NCBI GenBank assembly: GCA_017745175.1
Contig: JAGHZY010000003.1
Location: 1 to 64,000 of the forward strand
Reading direction: 5' to 3'
DNA length: 64,000 nucleotides
Source of the DNA: Sphingopyxis sp.
GTDB lineage: Bacteria; Pseudomonadota; Alphaproteobacteria; Sphingomonadales; Sphingomonadaceae
The notes beneath the pieces were generated by a model. That model had not been told where the DNA came from. It saw nothing but the letters and a program-made list of their open reading frames with translations, and ran no database searches. This document shows, one piece after another, positions 9,952 to 19,444 of this stretch (position 1 is its first letter; every line of letters starts with the position of its first letter). The position numbers and the translations under genes were made by a program.

Positions 9952-11018
9952 CGGAGTTTCAGGGTCGCGAGCCCCGCAAGTGCAAGGACGATCGAGACGA
10001 TCCAGAAACGGATGACGACGGTGGATTCGGGCCAGCCCAATTGCTCGAAATGATGATGGATCGGCGCCATGCGGAAGACGCGCTTGCCGGTCCGCTTGTA
10101 CCAGAAGACCTGGATGATCACCGATAGCGCCTCGACCACGAACAGCCCGCCGACGAGGACAAGCACGAGTTCATGCTGCGCGGTGACGGCGATCGTCGCG
10201 AGCGCGCCGCCGAGCGCGAGGCTGCCGGTATCGCCCATGAACACCGCCGCCGGGGGCGCGTTGAACCACAGGAAGGCGAGGCAGGCGCCGATGATCGCGG
10301 CGGCGAAGACCGCGAGTTCGCCAGCGCCGGGGACGTGCGGGATGCCGAGATAACCCGCGAACTTCACGTTGCCCGAGAGATAGACGATGACGAGGAAGGT
10401 CAGGCTGGCGATGATCACGGGGAAGGTCGCGAGCCCGTCGAGCCCGTCGGTGAGATTCACCGCATTACCGAAGCCGACGATGAGGACCATAGCGAAGACA
10501 TAATAGAGCGGCCCGAGCGGGATGACGATGCCGCTGAAGAAGGGCAGATAGAGATCGGTGCCGGTGCGCGAGACGATGAGCAGCACCGCAACGCCGGCGA
10601 TGAGAAACTCGATGAGCAGGCGCACGCGCCCCGGGATGCCGCGATGGCTGGCCTTCGTCACCTTGTCGAGATCGTCGAGGAAGCCGACCGCCGCAAAGCC
10701 GCCGGTGACGAAGATGCACGCCCAGACGAAACGGTTCGAAAGGTCCATCCACAGCAGCGCCGAGATCATCAGCGAGATGAGGATCATCAGCCCGCCCATC
10801 GTCGGCGTACCTTTTTTGGCGAGATGACTCTGCGGGCCGTCGTCGCGGATCGGCTGCCCCTTCCCCTGCCGCATGCGCAGCATCAGGATGAAGCGCGGGC
10901 CGATCCACAGCCCGATGATCAGCGCGGTCGCAACCGCAGCGCCCGAGCGGAAGCTCAGGTAGCGAATGAGGTTGAGAGCCCCCGGAAAGCCAAGCCATTC
11001 CGCCAGCCAGTAAAGCAT
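9948..11018 (-). CDS. mraY: Phospho-N-acetylmuramoyl-pentapeptide-transferase MraY
   Basis: MraY is an integral membrane enzyme that transfers phospho-MurNAc-pentapeptide to undecaprenyl phosphate, giving lipid I. The 356-residue product has about ten membrane segments. Catalytic and Mg-binding motifs are [30 protein letters not shown] and MAPIHHHFE. The ATG at 11018 overlaps the murF stop (TGATG). A TTG one codon earlier is possible but unnecessary. Confidence 0.97.
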   Translation of the reverse strand: MLYWLAEWLGFPGALNLIRYLSFRSGAAVATALIIGLWIGPRFILMLRMRQGKGQPIRDDGPQSHLAKKGTPTMGGLMILISLMISALLWMDLSNRFVWACIFVTGGFAAVGFLDDLDKVTKASHRGIPGRVRLLIEFLIAGVAVLLIVSRTGTDLYLPFFSGIVIPLGPLYYVFAMVLIVGFGNAVNLTDGLDGLATFPVIIASLTFLVIVYLSGNVKFAGYLGIPHVPGAGELAVFAAAIIGACLAFLWFNAPPAAVFMGDTGSLALGGALATIAVTAQHELVLVLVGGLFVVEALSVIIQVFWYKRTGKRVFRMAPIHHHFEQLGWPESTVVIRFWIVSIVLALAGLATLKLR

Positions 11019-12394
11019 CAATAGTCCCCGTTGGTCAGCGCCGTCACGACATGCGACAGCCCGACGCTGTTCGACCCCTTGACCAGCACGGCGTCGCCCG
11101 GACGGATCAGGTCCTTCAGCCGCGTGATGGCGGCCGAGTGGGCGGGCACATGCTCGAAATCGACGCGGCCCTCAAGCGCTTTGGCGAGCGGCGCCATCTC
11201 TTCGCCGACAAGCAGGGCGAATTGCACCCCCGCCGCGACGAGCGGAGCCGCGAGTCCCGCGTGATACGCCTCGCCGCCCGGCCCGAGTTCCTTCATCGCG
11301 CCGAGAATCGCGACCTTGCGCGTGGCGGATTCGGTGGCGAGCTGGCCGATCGTCGCCGCCATCGAGGCGGGGTTGGCGTTGTAGCTTTCATCGATGACGA
11401 GGATGTGGCCGCCGGGCACGGCGATGCGGTGACGCGCGCCGCGTCCCGCGAGCTCGGCCATTTCGGCGAAGGCGAGCCCCGCCGCGGGCAGGTCGCCGCC
11501 GACCGCCTTCACCGCCGCGAGAACCGCCATCGCGTTCGACACCCAGTGCGCGCCGGCCTGCGCGATCGTGAAGCAGAGGAGCGAATCCTGCACCTGCGCG
11601 GTGACGAGCGAGCCGCCCTGCCCGTCGGGCAGCCAGTCGACCGCGCGGACGTCGGCGCTCTTGCCGAGCCCGAAGCTCACGACATGGGCGGCGTGCCGTT
11701 CGGCCCTCGCGCGGAGGCGCGCATAATGCGGGCTGTCGAAGGGGATGATCGCGGTGCCGCCGGGTTCGAGACCTTCGAAAATCTCGCCCTTCGCGTCGGC
11801 GATCGCTTCCTCGCTGCCGAAATATTCCATGTGTGCGGGCGCGATCGTGGTGACGATGGCGACGTGCGGGCGCACCATGCGCGTCAGCGCGGCGAGCTCG
11901 CCCGCATGATTCATCCCCATTTCGAAGACACCGAAATCCGCGGTCGACGGCATGCGCGCGAGGCTCAGCGGCACGCCGACATGATTGTTGTAGCTCTTGA
12001 CCGAGCGATGCGCCCTGCCGGGGCGGAAGCGGTCGAGCGCGGCGAACAGCGCCTCCTTCGTCCCCGTCTTGCCCGCCGAGCCGGTGACCCCGACGATGCG
12101 GCCGTGGCTGCGCGCGCGCGATGCGATGCCGAGCGCGTTCAGCGCGAGGGCGCTGTCGGCGACGCGAACGTGCGGATGGGCGATTTCGCTTTCGCAAATG
12201 ATCCCGGCGGCGCCAGCCGCAATCGCCTTGTCGATGAACTGGTGGCCGTCGGCGACCTCGCCCTTCATCGCGATGAAGAGGTCGCCCTTCGTCACCTCGC
12301 GCGAATCGAAGGCGACGCCCTGTACGGTGAAGTCGGCGCTGGCGGTGCCCCCGGTCGCCGATGCGATCGCGCGCGCGGTCCAGAGCGGGTTCAT
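11018..12394 (-). CDS. murF: UDP-N-acetylmuramoyl-tripeptide--D-alanyl-D-alanine ligase MurF
   Basis: MurF adds D-Ala-D-Ala, made by the Ddl in this operon, to complete the pentapeptide precursor. The 458-residue product has the P-loop [14 protein letters not shown], the central-domain segment [14 protein letters not shown] and the C-terminal [11 protein letters not shown]. Its ATG overlaps the murE stop (ATGA). Confidence 0.96.
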   Translation of the reverse strand: MNPLWTARAIASATGGTASADFTVQGVAFDSREVTKGDLFIAMKGEVADGHQFIDKAIAAGAAGIICESEIAHPHVRVADSALALNALGIASRARSHGRIVGVTGSAGKTGTKEALFAALDRFRPGRAHRSVKSYNNHVGVPLSLARMPSTADFGVFEMGMNHAGELAALTRMVRPHVAIVTTIAPAHMEYFGSEEAIADAKGEIFEGLEPGGTAIIPFDSPHYARLRARAERHAAHVVSFGLGKSADVRAVDWLPDGQGGSLVTAQVQDSLLCFTIAQAGAHWVSNAMAVLAAVKAVGGDLPAAGLAFAEMAELAGRGARHRIAVPGGHILVIDESYNANPASMAATIGQLATESATRKVAILGAMKELGPGGEAYHAGLAAPLVAAGVQFALLVGEEMAPLAKALEGRVDFEHVPAHSAAITRLKDLIRPGDAVLVKGSNSVGLSHVVTALTNGDY

Positions 12395-13830
12395 GCCGCC
12401 TCCTCGCGCGCGACGCTGACGTCGTCGAAGGGGATGACGCGCATGGCGTCACCGCGGCCGACGATCTGGCCCTGCTCGTGCCCCTTGCCCGCGATGCAGA
12501 CGATATCGTCCGCCCCTGCTTCGGCGATCGCGGCGGCAATCGCTGCGCGGCGGTCGCCGATGACCTGCGCGGCCGGTGCGGCGGCGGCAATCGCATCGCG
12601 GATGACGGCCGGGTCTTCCCCGCGCGGATTGTCGTCGGTGATGATGAGGACCTCGGCCTTGGCCGCAGCAACCCGGCCCATTTCGGAGCGTTTCGTCTGG
12701 TCGCGGTCGCCGCCGGCGCCGAAAACGAGGATCAGGCGACCGGCCGCGTGCGGGCGTAGCGCATCGAGCGCGGCTTCGATCGCGTCGGGGGTGTGGGCAT
12801 AATCGACATAGACCGGCGCGCCGCTTCTGGTGATCGCGGCGCGTTCGAGGCGGCCGCGCACCGGCTGGAGCCGCGCCAGATTGCCGAGCGTCTGGCCGAT
12901 GTCGCCGCCGGTCGCGATGACGAGCCCCGCAGATACGAGCGCATTGGCGACCTGATAGGCGCCGATCAGCGGTAGATTCACTTTAAAAGTGATTTCACCC
13001 ACCGCGATGACGAGCGACTGGCCAAGCTGGGTCGGTTCGCGCGAGACGAGGCGGAGCGCGTCGCCCCCGGTGCCGACCGTCAGCAAACGGACGCCGCGCG
13101 CCGTCACCGCATCGACGATGACTGGCGAATATTCGTCGTCGGCCCACACCACCGCCGCCCCCCCGGGTTCGACGACTTCGGAAAAGAGCCGCAGCTTGGC
13201 CGCGAGATAGGCGTCCATCGTGCCATGATAGTCGAGATGATCGTGACTGAGATTGGTGAAAGCCGCCGCCTTCACCGGCAATCCCTCGGTACGATACTGG
13301 TCGAGCCCGTGGCTCGACGCCTCGAACGCCGCATGGGTCACGCCTTCGGCCGCGAGCCCCGACATGTTTGAGAGAAAGGTCACGATATCGGGCGTGGTCA
13401 GCCCGGTCGAGGCGCTGTCGAGCGAGGTTGTGATGCCGAGCGTGCCGATCGACGCGGCGTTGAATCCCGCCATCCGCCAGAGCTGGCGCGTCATTTCGAC
13501 CGTCGAGGTCTTGCCGTTGGTGCCGGTGACCGCGACGCAGGTGGCGGGAAAACGATGGAAGAAGCGCGCCGCGAGATGCGCGAAGGCGCGGCGCGGATTG
13601 GCATCGGCGACATGCACCGCGCCCTCCACCCTCGCCTCGGGGCGCGCGACGATCGCGACAGCCCCGGCCTCGATCGCCGCGGCGATGAAATCCTCGCCGT
13701 TGAACTTTTCGCCGACGAACGCGCCAAAGACCGTCCCTGGCGCGACCTTGCGATGGTCGATCGCGAGCCCCGTCACGACGGGATCGCTGCCCTCCGGCGC
13801 CTGATCGTCGAGCAGCGCGGCGAGGCGCAT
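12391..13830 (-). CDS. murE: UDP-MurNAc-L-Ala-D-Glu:meso-diaminopimelate ligase MurE
   Basis: MurE adds the third stem-peptide residue. The 479-residue product has the P-loop VTGTNGKTSTVEM, NLSHDHLDYHG and VDYAHTPDAIE. Its TDDNPRGEDP contains DNPR, the motif associated with meso-DAP rather than lysine specificity, which fits a Gram-negative wall. The ATG at 13830 overlaps the ftsI stop by one base (TGATG). The longer open frame upstream lies inside ftsI and is not part of MurE. Confidence 0.96.
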   Translation of the reverse strand: MRLAALLDDQAPEGSDPVVTGLAIDHRKVAPGTVFGAFVGEKFNGEDFIAAAIEAGAVAIVARPEARVEGAVHVADANPRRAFAHLAARFFHRFPATCVAVTGTNGKTSTVEMTRQLWRMAGFNAASIGTLGITTSLDSASTGLTTPDIVTFLSNMSGLAAEGVTHAAFEASSHGLDQYRTEGLPVKAAAFTNLSHDHLDYHGTMDAYLAAKLRLFSEVVEPGGAAVVWADDEYSPVIVDAVTARGVRLLTVGTGGDALRLVSREPTQLGQSLVIAVGEITFKVNLPLIGAYQVANALVSAGLVIATGGDIGQTLGNLARLQPVRGRLERAAITRSGAPVYVDYAHTPDAIEAALDALRPHAAGRLILVFGAGGDRDQTKRSEMGRVAAAKAEVLIITDDNPRGEDPAVIRDAIAAAAPAAQVIGDRRAAIAAAIAEAGADDIVCIAGKGHEQGQIVGRGDAMRVIPFDDVSVAREEAA

Positions 13831-15518
13831 CAGTTCGCTTCCTCGCCTTTCCGCACGAGCGGAATGAGTTCCGACACATCGACGTCGCGGCTTTCGTCGG
13901 GGAAGACGCCGAGCATCGGTCCTGCGCGCGTCACGACCTTGCGCACCACCGGCGCCGCGGTCCAGCCGGCGGTACGCTGGCCCGAACTGAAGGCGTTGCC
14001 CTTGGGCTCGTCGATCATCACAAGCACGATATAGCGCGGATTGTCCATCGGGAAGGCCGCGGCGAAGGTCGAGACGAGCGAATGACGGCGATAGCCGCCC
14101 GCCCCCGGCTTTTCGGCCGAACCGGTCTTGCCGCCGACGCGAAAGCCCGGTGCATCGGCCTGTTTGCCGGTACCGTCGGAGACGATGAGGCGGAGAAGCT
14201 GGCGCATCCGCGCGCTGGTCGACGCCTTGAACACGCGGCGTCCCTGCGGCGGCGCCTTGTCGCCGAGCTTCATCAGCGTCGCGGGGCGATAGATGCCGCC
14301 GTTGACGAGCGCGGCATAGGCGCTCGCAAGATGCATCGGGGTCACCGCGATGCCATGACCATAGCTGGTCGTCATCGTGGTCAGCCGTCCCCAGTCGCGC
14401 GGCCACAGCGGGAAGGCGCGTTCCTTGAGGTCGATCTGCGGGCGCTTGTCGAAATCGAGATTGCGGAAGAGCCGCTCCATATTTTCGCGGCCGAGTTCGT
14501 CGGCGATGCGCGCGGTCGCGATGTTCGAGCTCTGGATCAGCGTTTCGGGCACATTGTACCAGCGCCCCGGGTGGCTGTCGCGGATACGGAAACCCGCGAT
14601 CGCGAGCGGCGCCGAGGCGTCGTAGCGGCGCGCCATGCTGGTGACCACGCCGTCGTCGATCGCCGCGCCGATCGACAGCGGCTTGAAGGTCGAGCCAAGC
14701 TCGTAAAGATTGTAGGTGACCGAGTTGCGGCGCGTCATCGGGTCGCTGCCCGTCAGCTTGTTCGGATTGAAGGTCGGGAGCGAGGTCATCGCCGCGACCT
14801 CGCCGGTGTGGACGTCGAGGATCACGCCCGCGCCGCCGATCGCCTCGAGGTTGGCGACCGCCGAACCCAGTTCGCTTTCGAGCACGCCCTGCACGCGCGC
14901 GTCGATCGACAGCGCGAGCGGCTGGCCGCGCGTCGCCTTGTCGGTCAGCCGCTGGTCGAGTGCACCCTCGACCCCGGTGACGCCATGTCCCTCGGCATTG
15001 GTGAAGCCGAGGACGTGGGCGGCAAGCGTCAGCTGCGGATAGAGACGTTCCTTCTCGCGCGGGAAATCGAAGCCGACGTCGCCGATCGCGTTCACTGCCG
15101 CGACCTGGTCGGGCAGCGCGCGGCGGCGGATATAGGTCGGGCGCGTTCCGCTGATCCTGGCGAGCAGTTCCTCGCGCGGTGTGTCGGGGAAAATCTTGTA
15201 AAGCTCGTCGGCGAGATACTGCCGGTTGTTGAGCAGCTTCGACGGGACGACACGGATCGAATAGCCGTCGATCGTGCGCGCGAGCGGCACGCCGTTGCGG
15301 TCGACGATGTCGGCGCGGGCGGGAATGAAAGCCGACGCGGCGCCGTGGCCCGACGACGTATCGAACAGCGCAAAATAGAGCAGGCGCACCGACACGACGA
15401 AAAATGCCGCCGCGAACAGCAGCATCAGGATCATCAAACGCTGTTGCGCGGTCAGCAATATCTGCTGCCGCACCCCCGCGGTTCGAACCCGTGTCGGCCG
15501 GACGACGAGCGTGTTCAT
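13830..15518 (-). CDS. ftsI: Penicillin-binding protein 3 / peptidoglycan D,D-transpeptidase FtsI
   Basis: FtsI is the class B PBP that crosslinks septal peptidoglycan. The 562-residue product has a cytoplasmic N-terminus, one membrane segment near residues 27-50, a PBP dimer domain, and a transpeptidase domain. The active-site motifs are GSTFKPLSIG (SxxK), SSN in IQSSNIAT, and GGKTGSAEK. It is coupled by ATGA to the upstream ftsL-like gene and by TGATG to murE. Confidence 0.97.
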   Translation of the reverse strand: MNTLVVRPTRVRTAGVRQQILLTAQQRLMILMLLFAAAFFVVSVRLLYFALFDTSSGHGAASAFIPARADIVDRNGVPLARTIDGYSIRVVPSKLLNNRQYLADELYKIFPDTPREELLARISGTRPTYIRRRALPDQVAAVNAIGDVGFDFPREKERLYPQLTLAAHVLGFTNAEGHGVTGVEGALDQRLTDKATRGQPLALSIDARVQGVLESELGSAVANLEAIGGAGVILDVHTGEVAAMTSLPTFNPNKLTGSDPMTRRNSVTYNLYELGSTFKPLSIGAAIDDGVVTSMARRYDASAPLAIAGFRIRDSHPGRWYNVPETLIQSSNIATARIADELGRENMERLFRNLDFDKRPQIDLKERAFPLWPRDWGRLTTMTTSYGHGIAVTPMHLASAYAALVNGGIYRPATLMKLGDKAPPQGRRVFKASTSARMRQLLRLIVSDGTGKQADAPGFRVGGKTGSAEKPGAGGYRRHSLVSTFAAAFPMDNPRYIVLVMIDEPKGNAFSSGQRTAGWTAAPVVRKVVTRAGPMLGVFPDESRDVDVSELIPLVRKGEEAN

Positions 15519-16138
15519 CGGCCGGACCTGCCTCCTGCCGCTTCGAGAGCCGCGGCGCGCTTGAGATCGGCGAGCGTCGATTCGGCGAGCAATTGATCCT
15601 CGATCATCTTCAGCTGTTCGCGGCGGCGCGTCGGCGCCATCCGCGGCGCCACGTCGCTGCGGATGGCGGTTTCGGCCTGCGCGAGGACGACCGGCCTGGT
15701 GGTCGCGGGCTTCGCCGCCGCAGGCTTGCCGGCGACGGGGCTTTCCTTTGCCGCGACCTTGTCGGCAACGGGGGGCACCGCGACCGGCGACACCATCGCC
15801 ATCAGCACGGGCGCGACCTCGTTAGCACCCCGCGCGCGCGGCAGCCGGTCGAGCGAGGCGAGCTGGCGTTCGCTTTCGAGATACTGGCCCGCATCGGGCG
15901 CCGAATAGCCGAAGGTGTCGGCGTTCCATTGTTCGAGCTGGCGCATCGAGGCGCGCACCGCGAGTTCGGATTCGAGATAACGGATATTGTCGCGCGTGCG
16001 GTCGATCTGGCGCTCGATGCGCGTCAGCTCGCTGCGCGTCGCCGCGACCTTGAGCGATACGGGATAGAGCATCATCGCGAAGATGAGCACGAGCAGGACC
16101 AGGCCGATCCCCTGGAGCTTGCGGGCCGCCATCAGCAT
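15515..16138 (-). CDS. ftsL: FtsL-like divisome protein
   Basis: The position between rsmH and ftsI, the short cytoplasmic N-terminus, the single membrane segment (about residues 9-28) and the following predicted coiled coil ([22 protein letters not shown]) match FtsL. FtsL works with FtsB and FtsQ to activate FtsWI. At 207 residues it is longer than typical FtsL because of an Ala/Pro/Lys-rich C-terminal half that I do not recognise. Starts at 16138 and 16132 (MAARKLQG) are both possible, since the gene overlaps the rsmH stop. The family assignment rests on architecture and context, because FtsL sequences diverge strongly. Confidence 0.75.
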   Translation of the reverse strand: MLMAARKLQGIGLVLLVLIFAMMLYPVSLKVAATRSELTRIERQIDRTRDNIRYLESELAVRASMRQLEQWNADTFGYSAPDAGQYLESERQLASLDRLPRARGANEVAPVLMAMVSPVAVPPVADKVAAKESPVAGKPAAAKPATTRPVVLAQAETAIRSDVAPRMAPTRRREQLKMIEDQLLAESTLADLKRAAALEAAGGRSGR

Positions 16139-17115
16139 GACATTGCCTCCTTCATCGTCGAATGCGCGGGTGCAGCGGTCCGGACCGCGCTGCGCAGCGT
16201 TGCGGAGCGCGCGCGCGGATTGCGCGCCTCCTCTTCCTTGCCGGGACGCACCTTGCGCGCCGGCGTCTCGAAAGTTGCGGCCCGCGCCTGAGAGGTCGGC
16301 GCGGGCCGGTGGCGCGAACCCGCGGCATCGCCACCGCTGCGTTCGCGCAGGAAATTCTTCACGATGCGATCCTCGGTGCTGTGGAAACTGACGACGGCGA
16401 GCCGGCCGCCGGGACGCAGCAGGCGCTCGGCGGCGTCGAGCCCCGCGACCAGCTCGTCGAGCTCCGCATTGATGTGGATGCGGATCGCCTGAAAGCTTTT
16501 CGTCGACGGATCCTTGGGCGCGCCGGGCGGATGGCGCAGCGCCTTGCGGATCACGGTTGCGAGCTCGGCGGTGCGGGTGAGCGGGCGCGCGGCGACGATC
16601 GCACGCGCGACGCGGCGCGACTGGCGCTCGTCGCCATAATGGAAGAGCACGTCGGCGATCTCGGCCTCGTCGGCGCGATTGAGCCAGTCGGCGGCGCTTT
16701 CACCTTCCTGCGCCATGCGCATGTCGAGCGGACCGTCCTTCTGGAACGAGAAGCCGCGCTCGTCGCGGTCGAGCTGCATCGACGAGACGCCGATGTCGAA
16801 GGTGATACCGTCGACGCTTTCGATGCCGCGCTCGGCGAGCAGCCGGTCTATCTCGCCGAAGCGGCCACGGATCAGCGTCAGCTTCCCGCCGGCCTGGTCG
16901 ACAAGCGCCTGCCCCTCGGCAATCGCGTCGGGATCGCGGTCGCAGGCGAAGACCTCGGCGCCCGCGGCGAGCATCGCGCGTGTGTAGCCGCCCGCCCCGA
17001 AGGTCGCATCGACATGGCGCTCGCCCGGGGCGATGGCGAGCGCGGCGATGACTTCTTCACGGAGAACCGGATCGTGGCGGGGGTCCCGAGGAAGTTCGGG
17101 GCGAAGATCGGTCAC
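16132..17115 (-). CDS. rsmH: 16S rRNA (cytosine(1402)-N(4))-methyltransferase RsmH
   Basis: RsmH (MraW) N4-methylates C1402 of 16S rRNA using SAM. The 327-residue product has HDPVLREEV at the N-terminus, the SAM-binding [22 protein letters not shown], the family signature [17 protein letters not shown] and [18 protein letters not shown]. The GTG start at 17115 overlaps the mraZ stop in GTGA. Confidence 0.96.
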   Translation of the reverse strand: MTDLRPELPRDPRHDPVLREEVIAALAIAPGERHVDATFGAGGYTRAMLAAGAEVFACDRDPDAIAEGQALVDQAGGKLTLIRGRFGEIDRLLAERGIESVDGITFDIGVSSMQLDRDERGFSFQKDGPLDMRMAQEGESAADWLNRADEAEIADVLFHYGDERQSRRVARAIVAARPLTRTAELATVIRKALRHPPGAPKDPSTKSFQAIRIHINAELDELVAGLDAAERLLRPGGRLAVVSFHSTEDRIVKNFLRERSGGDAAGSRHRPAPTSQARAATFETPARKVRPGKEEEARNPRARSATLRSAVRTAAPAHSTMKEAMSC

Positions 17116-17612
17116 TTCCGCCCCTTCCCTTTCGCGGCATCCCACGAGGCGGCGAGCCGCCGGAGCACCGGGTCGGCCTCGGCACATTCGGCGAGCGTCG
17201 GCAACCACCAGATTTCGAGACGGCGGCCCGACCCCACAAAAGCCGTCGCGCCGGCATCGCCGACGCGGTCGCGGTGGATGAAACTGGGAAGGAAGCGACC
17301 GCTGTCGTCGAGCGTATAGGGCTCGGTATAGCTGAAGCGCTTCTTGAACTCGCTGTCCTCGTCGAAGTCGAGGTTGCGCAGCCGCGCGGTTTCGCGGTCG
17401 CGTTCGATCTCGCCGTTCAGCCGGTCGTACTGATCCTGGCCATAGGCGACGAGGCATGGCAGCTTTTCGTGGAAGCCGACCCAGAGCACGCGCTGGCCGT
17501 CCGCAATGAGGGGCACATTGTTGCGGAACTGCGAAGGGACGGCGATGCGCCCCTTGCCATCGATCGCGGCAAAACTGGTACCCGCATACTGGCCGGGCGT
17601 CACAATCGCCAT
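17112..17612 (-). CDS. mraZ: Transcriptional regulator MraZ
   Basis: MraZ is the DNA-binding repressor encoded first in dcw clusters. The 166-residue product contains two SpoVT/AbrB-like halves, with [17 protein letters not shown] in the first and [12 protein letters not shown] in the second. The start [11 protein letters not shown] at 17612 gives a normal family length; the longer frame upstream reads into the leader. It is expected to bind the repeats at 17739-17773 and autoregulate the cluster. Confidence 0.93.
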   Translation of the reverse strand: MAIVTPGQYAGTSFAAIDGKGRIAVPSQFRNNVPLIADGQRVLWVGFHEKLPCLVAYGQDQYDRLNGEIERDRETARLRNLDFDEDSEFKKRFSYTEPYTLDDSGRFLPSFIHRDRVGDAGATAFVGSGRRLEIWWLPTLAECAEADPVLRRLAASWDAAKGKGRK

Positions 17613-17738
17613 CGCTCTGCCCCCGTATTCGCGCGCCAGCGGGCAAAACTTTCCCGGCGCCGGAATCGCGTGATTCCGGATGGTTCGGCACGGGTGGAGA
17701 ATGCCCCTCTCCGATTCCGTGAGTATCAACTATGGATC

Positions 17739-17773
17739 GGGGTGGAAAGGGGTAATTTAGGGTGAAATAGGGA
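17739..17773. promoter_or_regulatory. Probable MraZ box: four GGGT/GGGA repeats at 10-bp spacing
   Basis: On the plus strand GGGT occurs at 17740, 17750 and 17760 and GGGA at 17770, all exactly 10 bp apart with A/T-rich spacers. They lie 128-161 bp upstream of the mraZ start. Known MraZ operators are three or four short G-rich direct repeats with 10-bp periodicity, so the match is good. The repeats read G-rich on the strand opposite mraZ, which differs from the E. coli orientation as I know it. Confidence 0.65.
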
Positions 17774-17891
17774 ATCTAGCCCCCATTTACCGCAAAATGC
17801 GCTCCAAATTGGGCAAATAGCGGTCCGGCGGCGCCAGAAGGCACCGGGACGCGTTGCTTCGATCGGGGTGAAACGGGGCGGAAGCGCCGAC

Positions 17892-19049
17892 TCAGCCGGC
17901 GCGGGCGCGAATCCAGAGCGGGCGGAGCGGGCCGAAGCCCGTGCCGGGCCAGAGGCGCGCGGCGAGCCATTCCATCGTGTCGGCCTGTCGCAGATGGTCG
18001 GCACCCGGAACGGACGGGCGCCAGAGCGGCGCGAAGAGGAGGTCGGCATCGCCGACGAGCCAGACCGCGCCTTTCCCGATCGTACAGCGCACGACGCGCC
18101 GGCCGGCATGGGCTTGGCATTGCGGGGGGAGACGGTCGAAACGCCCGGCGCTGAACAGGCGAAGCCGCATGCCGTCGACATCGACGGCGATCGGCGCGCC
18201 TTCGGCGGCGGGTGCAGCGGCGAGCGTGATGCCCCAATGGTCGAGCAGCGGGGTCAGCAGGCTGGTCACCGGCGGATTGCGCGGATCGCCGAGCGGGTAG
18301 CGCGCGGGCCAGCCCGACAGCGCGTCGGCGAGGACGACGGCGCGGCCGCCGCCGCGCACGAAGGCGTCGATCGCGACAAGCTCGCGCGGCGCGAGCGCGC
18401 GCGGATGCGCGATGAGCAGCGCCCCGCCGGGTGGCGGCACATGATCGGCAAGGCTGTCGACGAGCGACACGGGGCCGGCAGCGAGCAGGCGGGCGAGAGC
18501 GGGGTCGTCATCGGCTCCGCGAGCGATCATCGCCGCGATATCGCTGCCGCCCGACCAGCGGAGCGGCAGGCCGGTGAGCATCGTCGCGGCAGGCGCCGTG
18601 GCGGCGGAGGGGCGATAAAGGCGCGCGAGCAGCATATGCCCAACCCCGAACCAGCCGGTGACGAGGAGCAGCGCCGCGAGCCAAGGCAGCGGCCTGAGAC
18701 GCGGACGCCACCGGACGAGGATATCCGCGAGCCATGCCACGATCCCGCCCGCGGCGGTCGTCAGGAGAAGCTGGAGCCACGCCGCCGCTCCGGCGAGGAC
18801 GAGGCCGAGCAGCGCCTGTATCGCGATCAGAAAGACGAGCGTCAGAAGACCCGTGTGAAACCGGTTCGCCGCGGGCTCGCGGCGCTGCCACCACGCGAGG
18901 AGCAGCATCGGCGGCGCGAGCAACGGAATCGCGAGCGCGGGGTCGATGCGCCCGAGAAGCGCCTGCCCGCCAGCGGCCCAAGCCAGCGCGGCGATCGCGA
19001 GCGACAGGGTGAAAGCGCGCAGCAGCGGGCCGCGCGATGCCGCGATCAC
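17892..19049 (-). CDS. Membrane protein of unknown function
   Basis: The 385-residue product has four or five hydrophobic segments within the first ~130 residues. A soluble domain follows with LVDSLADHVPPPGGALLIAHP and FVRGGGRAVVLADALSGW. The 'open space then GGGRAVVLAD' pattern recalls class-I glutamine-amidotransferase-like folds in DUF4350/GldG-type proteins, but I see no catalytic triad and make no functional call. The GTG at 19049 overlaps the upstream gene's stop (GTGA). It lies between cysK and the mraZ operator, in the same direction as dcw. Confidence 0.7.
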   Translation of the reverse strand: MIAASRGPLLRAFTLSLAIAALAWAAGGQALLGRIDPALAIPLLAPPMLLLAWWQRREPAANRFHTGLLTLVFLIAIQALLGLVLAGAAAWLQLLLTTAAGGIVAWLADILVRWRPRLRPLPWLAALLLVTGWFGVGHMLLARLYRPSAATAPAATMLTGLPLRWSGGSDIAAMIARGADDDPALARLLAAGPVSLVDSLADHVPPPGGALLIAHPRALAPRELVAIDAFVRGGGRAVVLADALSGWPARYPLGDPRNPPVTSLLTPLLDHWGITLAAAPAAEGAPIAVDVDGMRLRLFSAGRFDRLPPQCQAHAGRRVVRCTIGKGAVWLVGDADLLFAPLWRPSVPGADHLRQADTMEWLAARLWPGTGFGPLRPLWIRARAG

Positions 19050-19444
19050 TGCTTCGACTGGCGCGCGCGCTGAAGGGCGGGGTCGGGTTCGAGGTCGGGG
19101 ACAGACGAGGCCTGCGGCAGCGTCTGCGGGACTTTCACGTCGGTCGCGGCATTTTCATCCTTCGACGACGGTGACACCGGCTGGACGCCGAGTTCCTCGA
19201 GCGGCGCACCGCCGGCGGGCGCGTCGCCCGGCATCTTGACCTCGGCGGTCGCCGCGGCGTCGCTCGCCGCGCGTTCGCGGGCGCGTTCGCCGATCAGCCC
19301 CGCCATGCCGACGAGCAGCAGCACGGTCAGCACGCCGGCGATACCGATCTGCAGCCGCCGCATCGTGTCGTCGACCGGCGCGGCCGGCGGCGGCGGTGCG
19401 GGCTGCGCCGCCGGTGCCGGTGGTATGTCGATCCGCACGCTCAT
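19046..19444 (-). CDS. Small single-pass membrane protein, unknown function
   Basis: The 132-residue protein begins MSVRIDIPPAPAAQPAP. It has a Pro/Ala-rich stretch (residues 6-25), one membrane segment near residues 32-50 (GIAGVLTVLLLVGMAGLIG), and a polar, acidic, Pro-rich C-terminus. Its ATG overlaps the cysK stop (ATGA), and its own stop overlaps the next gene (GTGA), so all three are probably coupled. I do not recognise a family. Membrane tethering of a partner is one possibility, without direct support. Confidence 0.7.
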   Translation of the reverse strand: MSVRIDIPPAPAAQPAPPPPAAPVDDTMRRLQIGIAGVLTVLLLVGMAGLIGERARERAASDAAATAEVKMPGDAPAGGAPLEELGVQPVSPSSKDENAATDVKVPQTLPQASSVPDLEPDPALQRARQSKQ

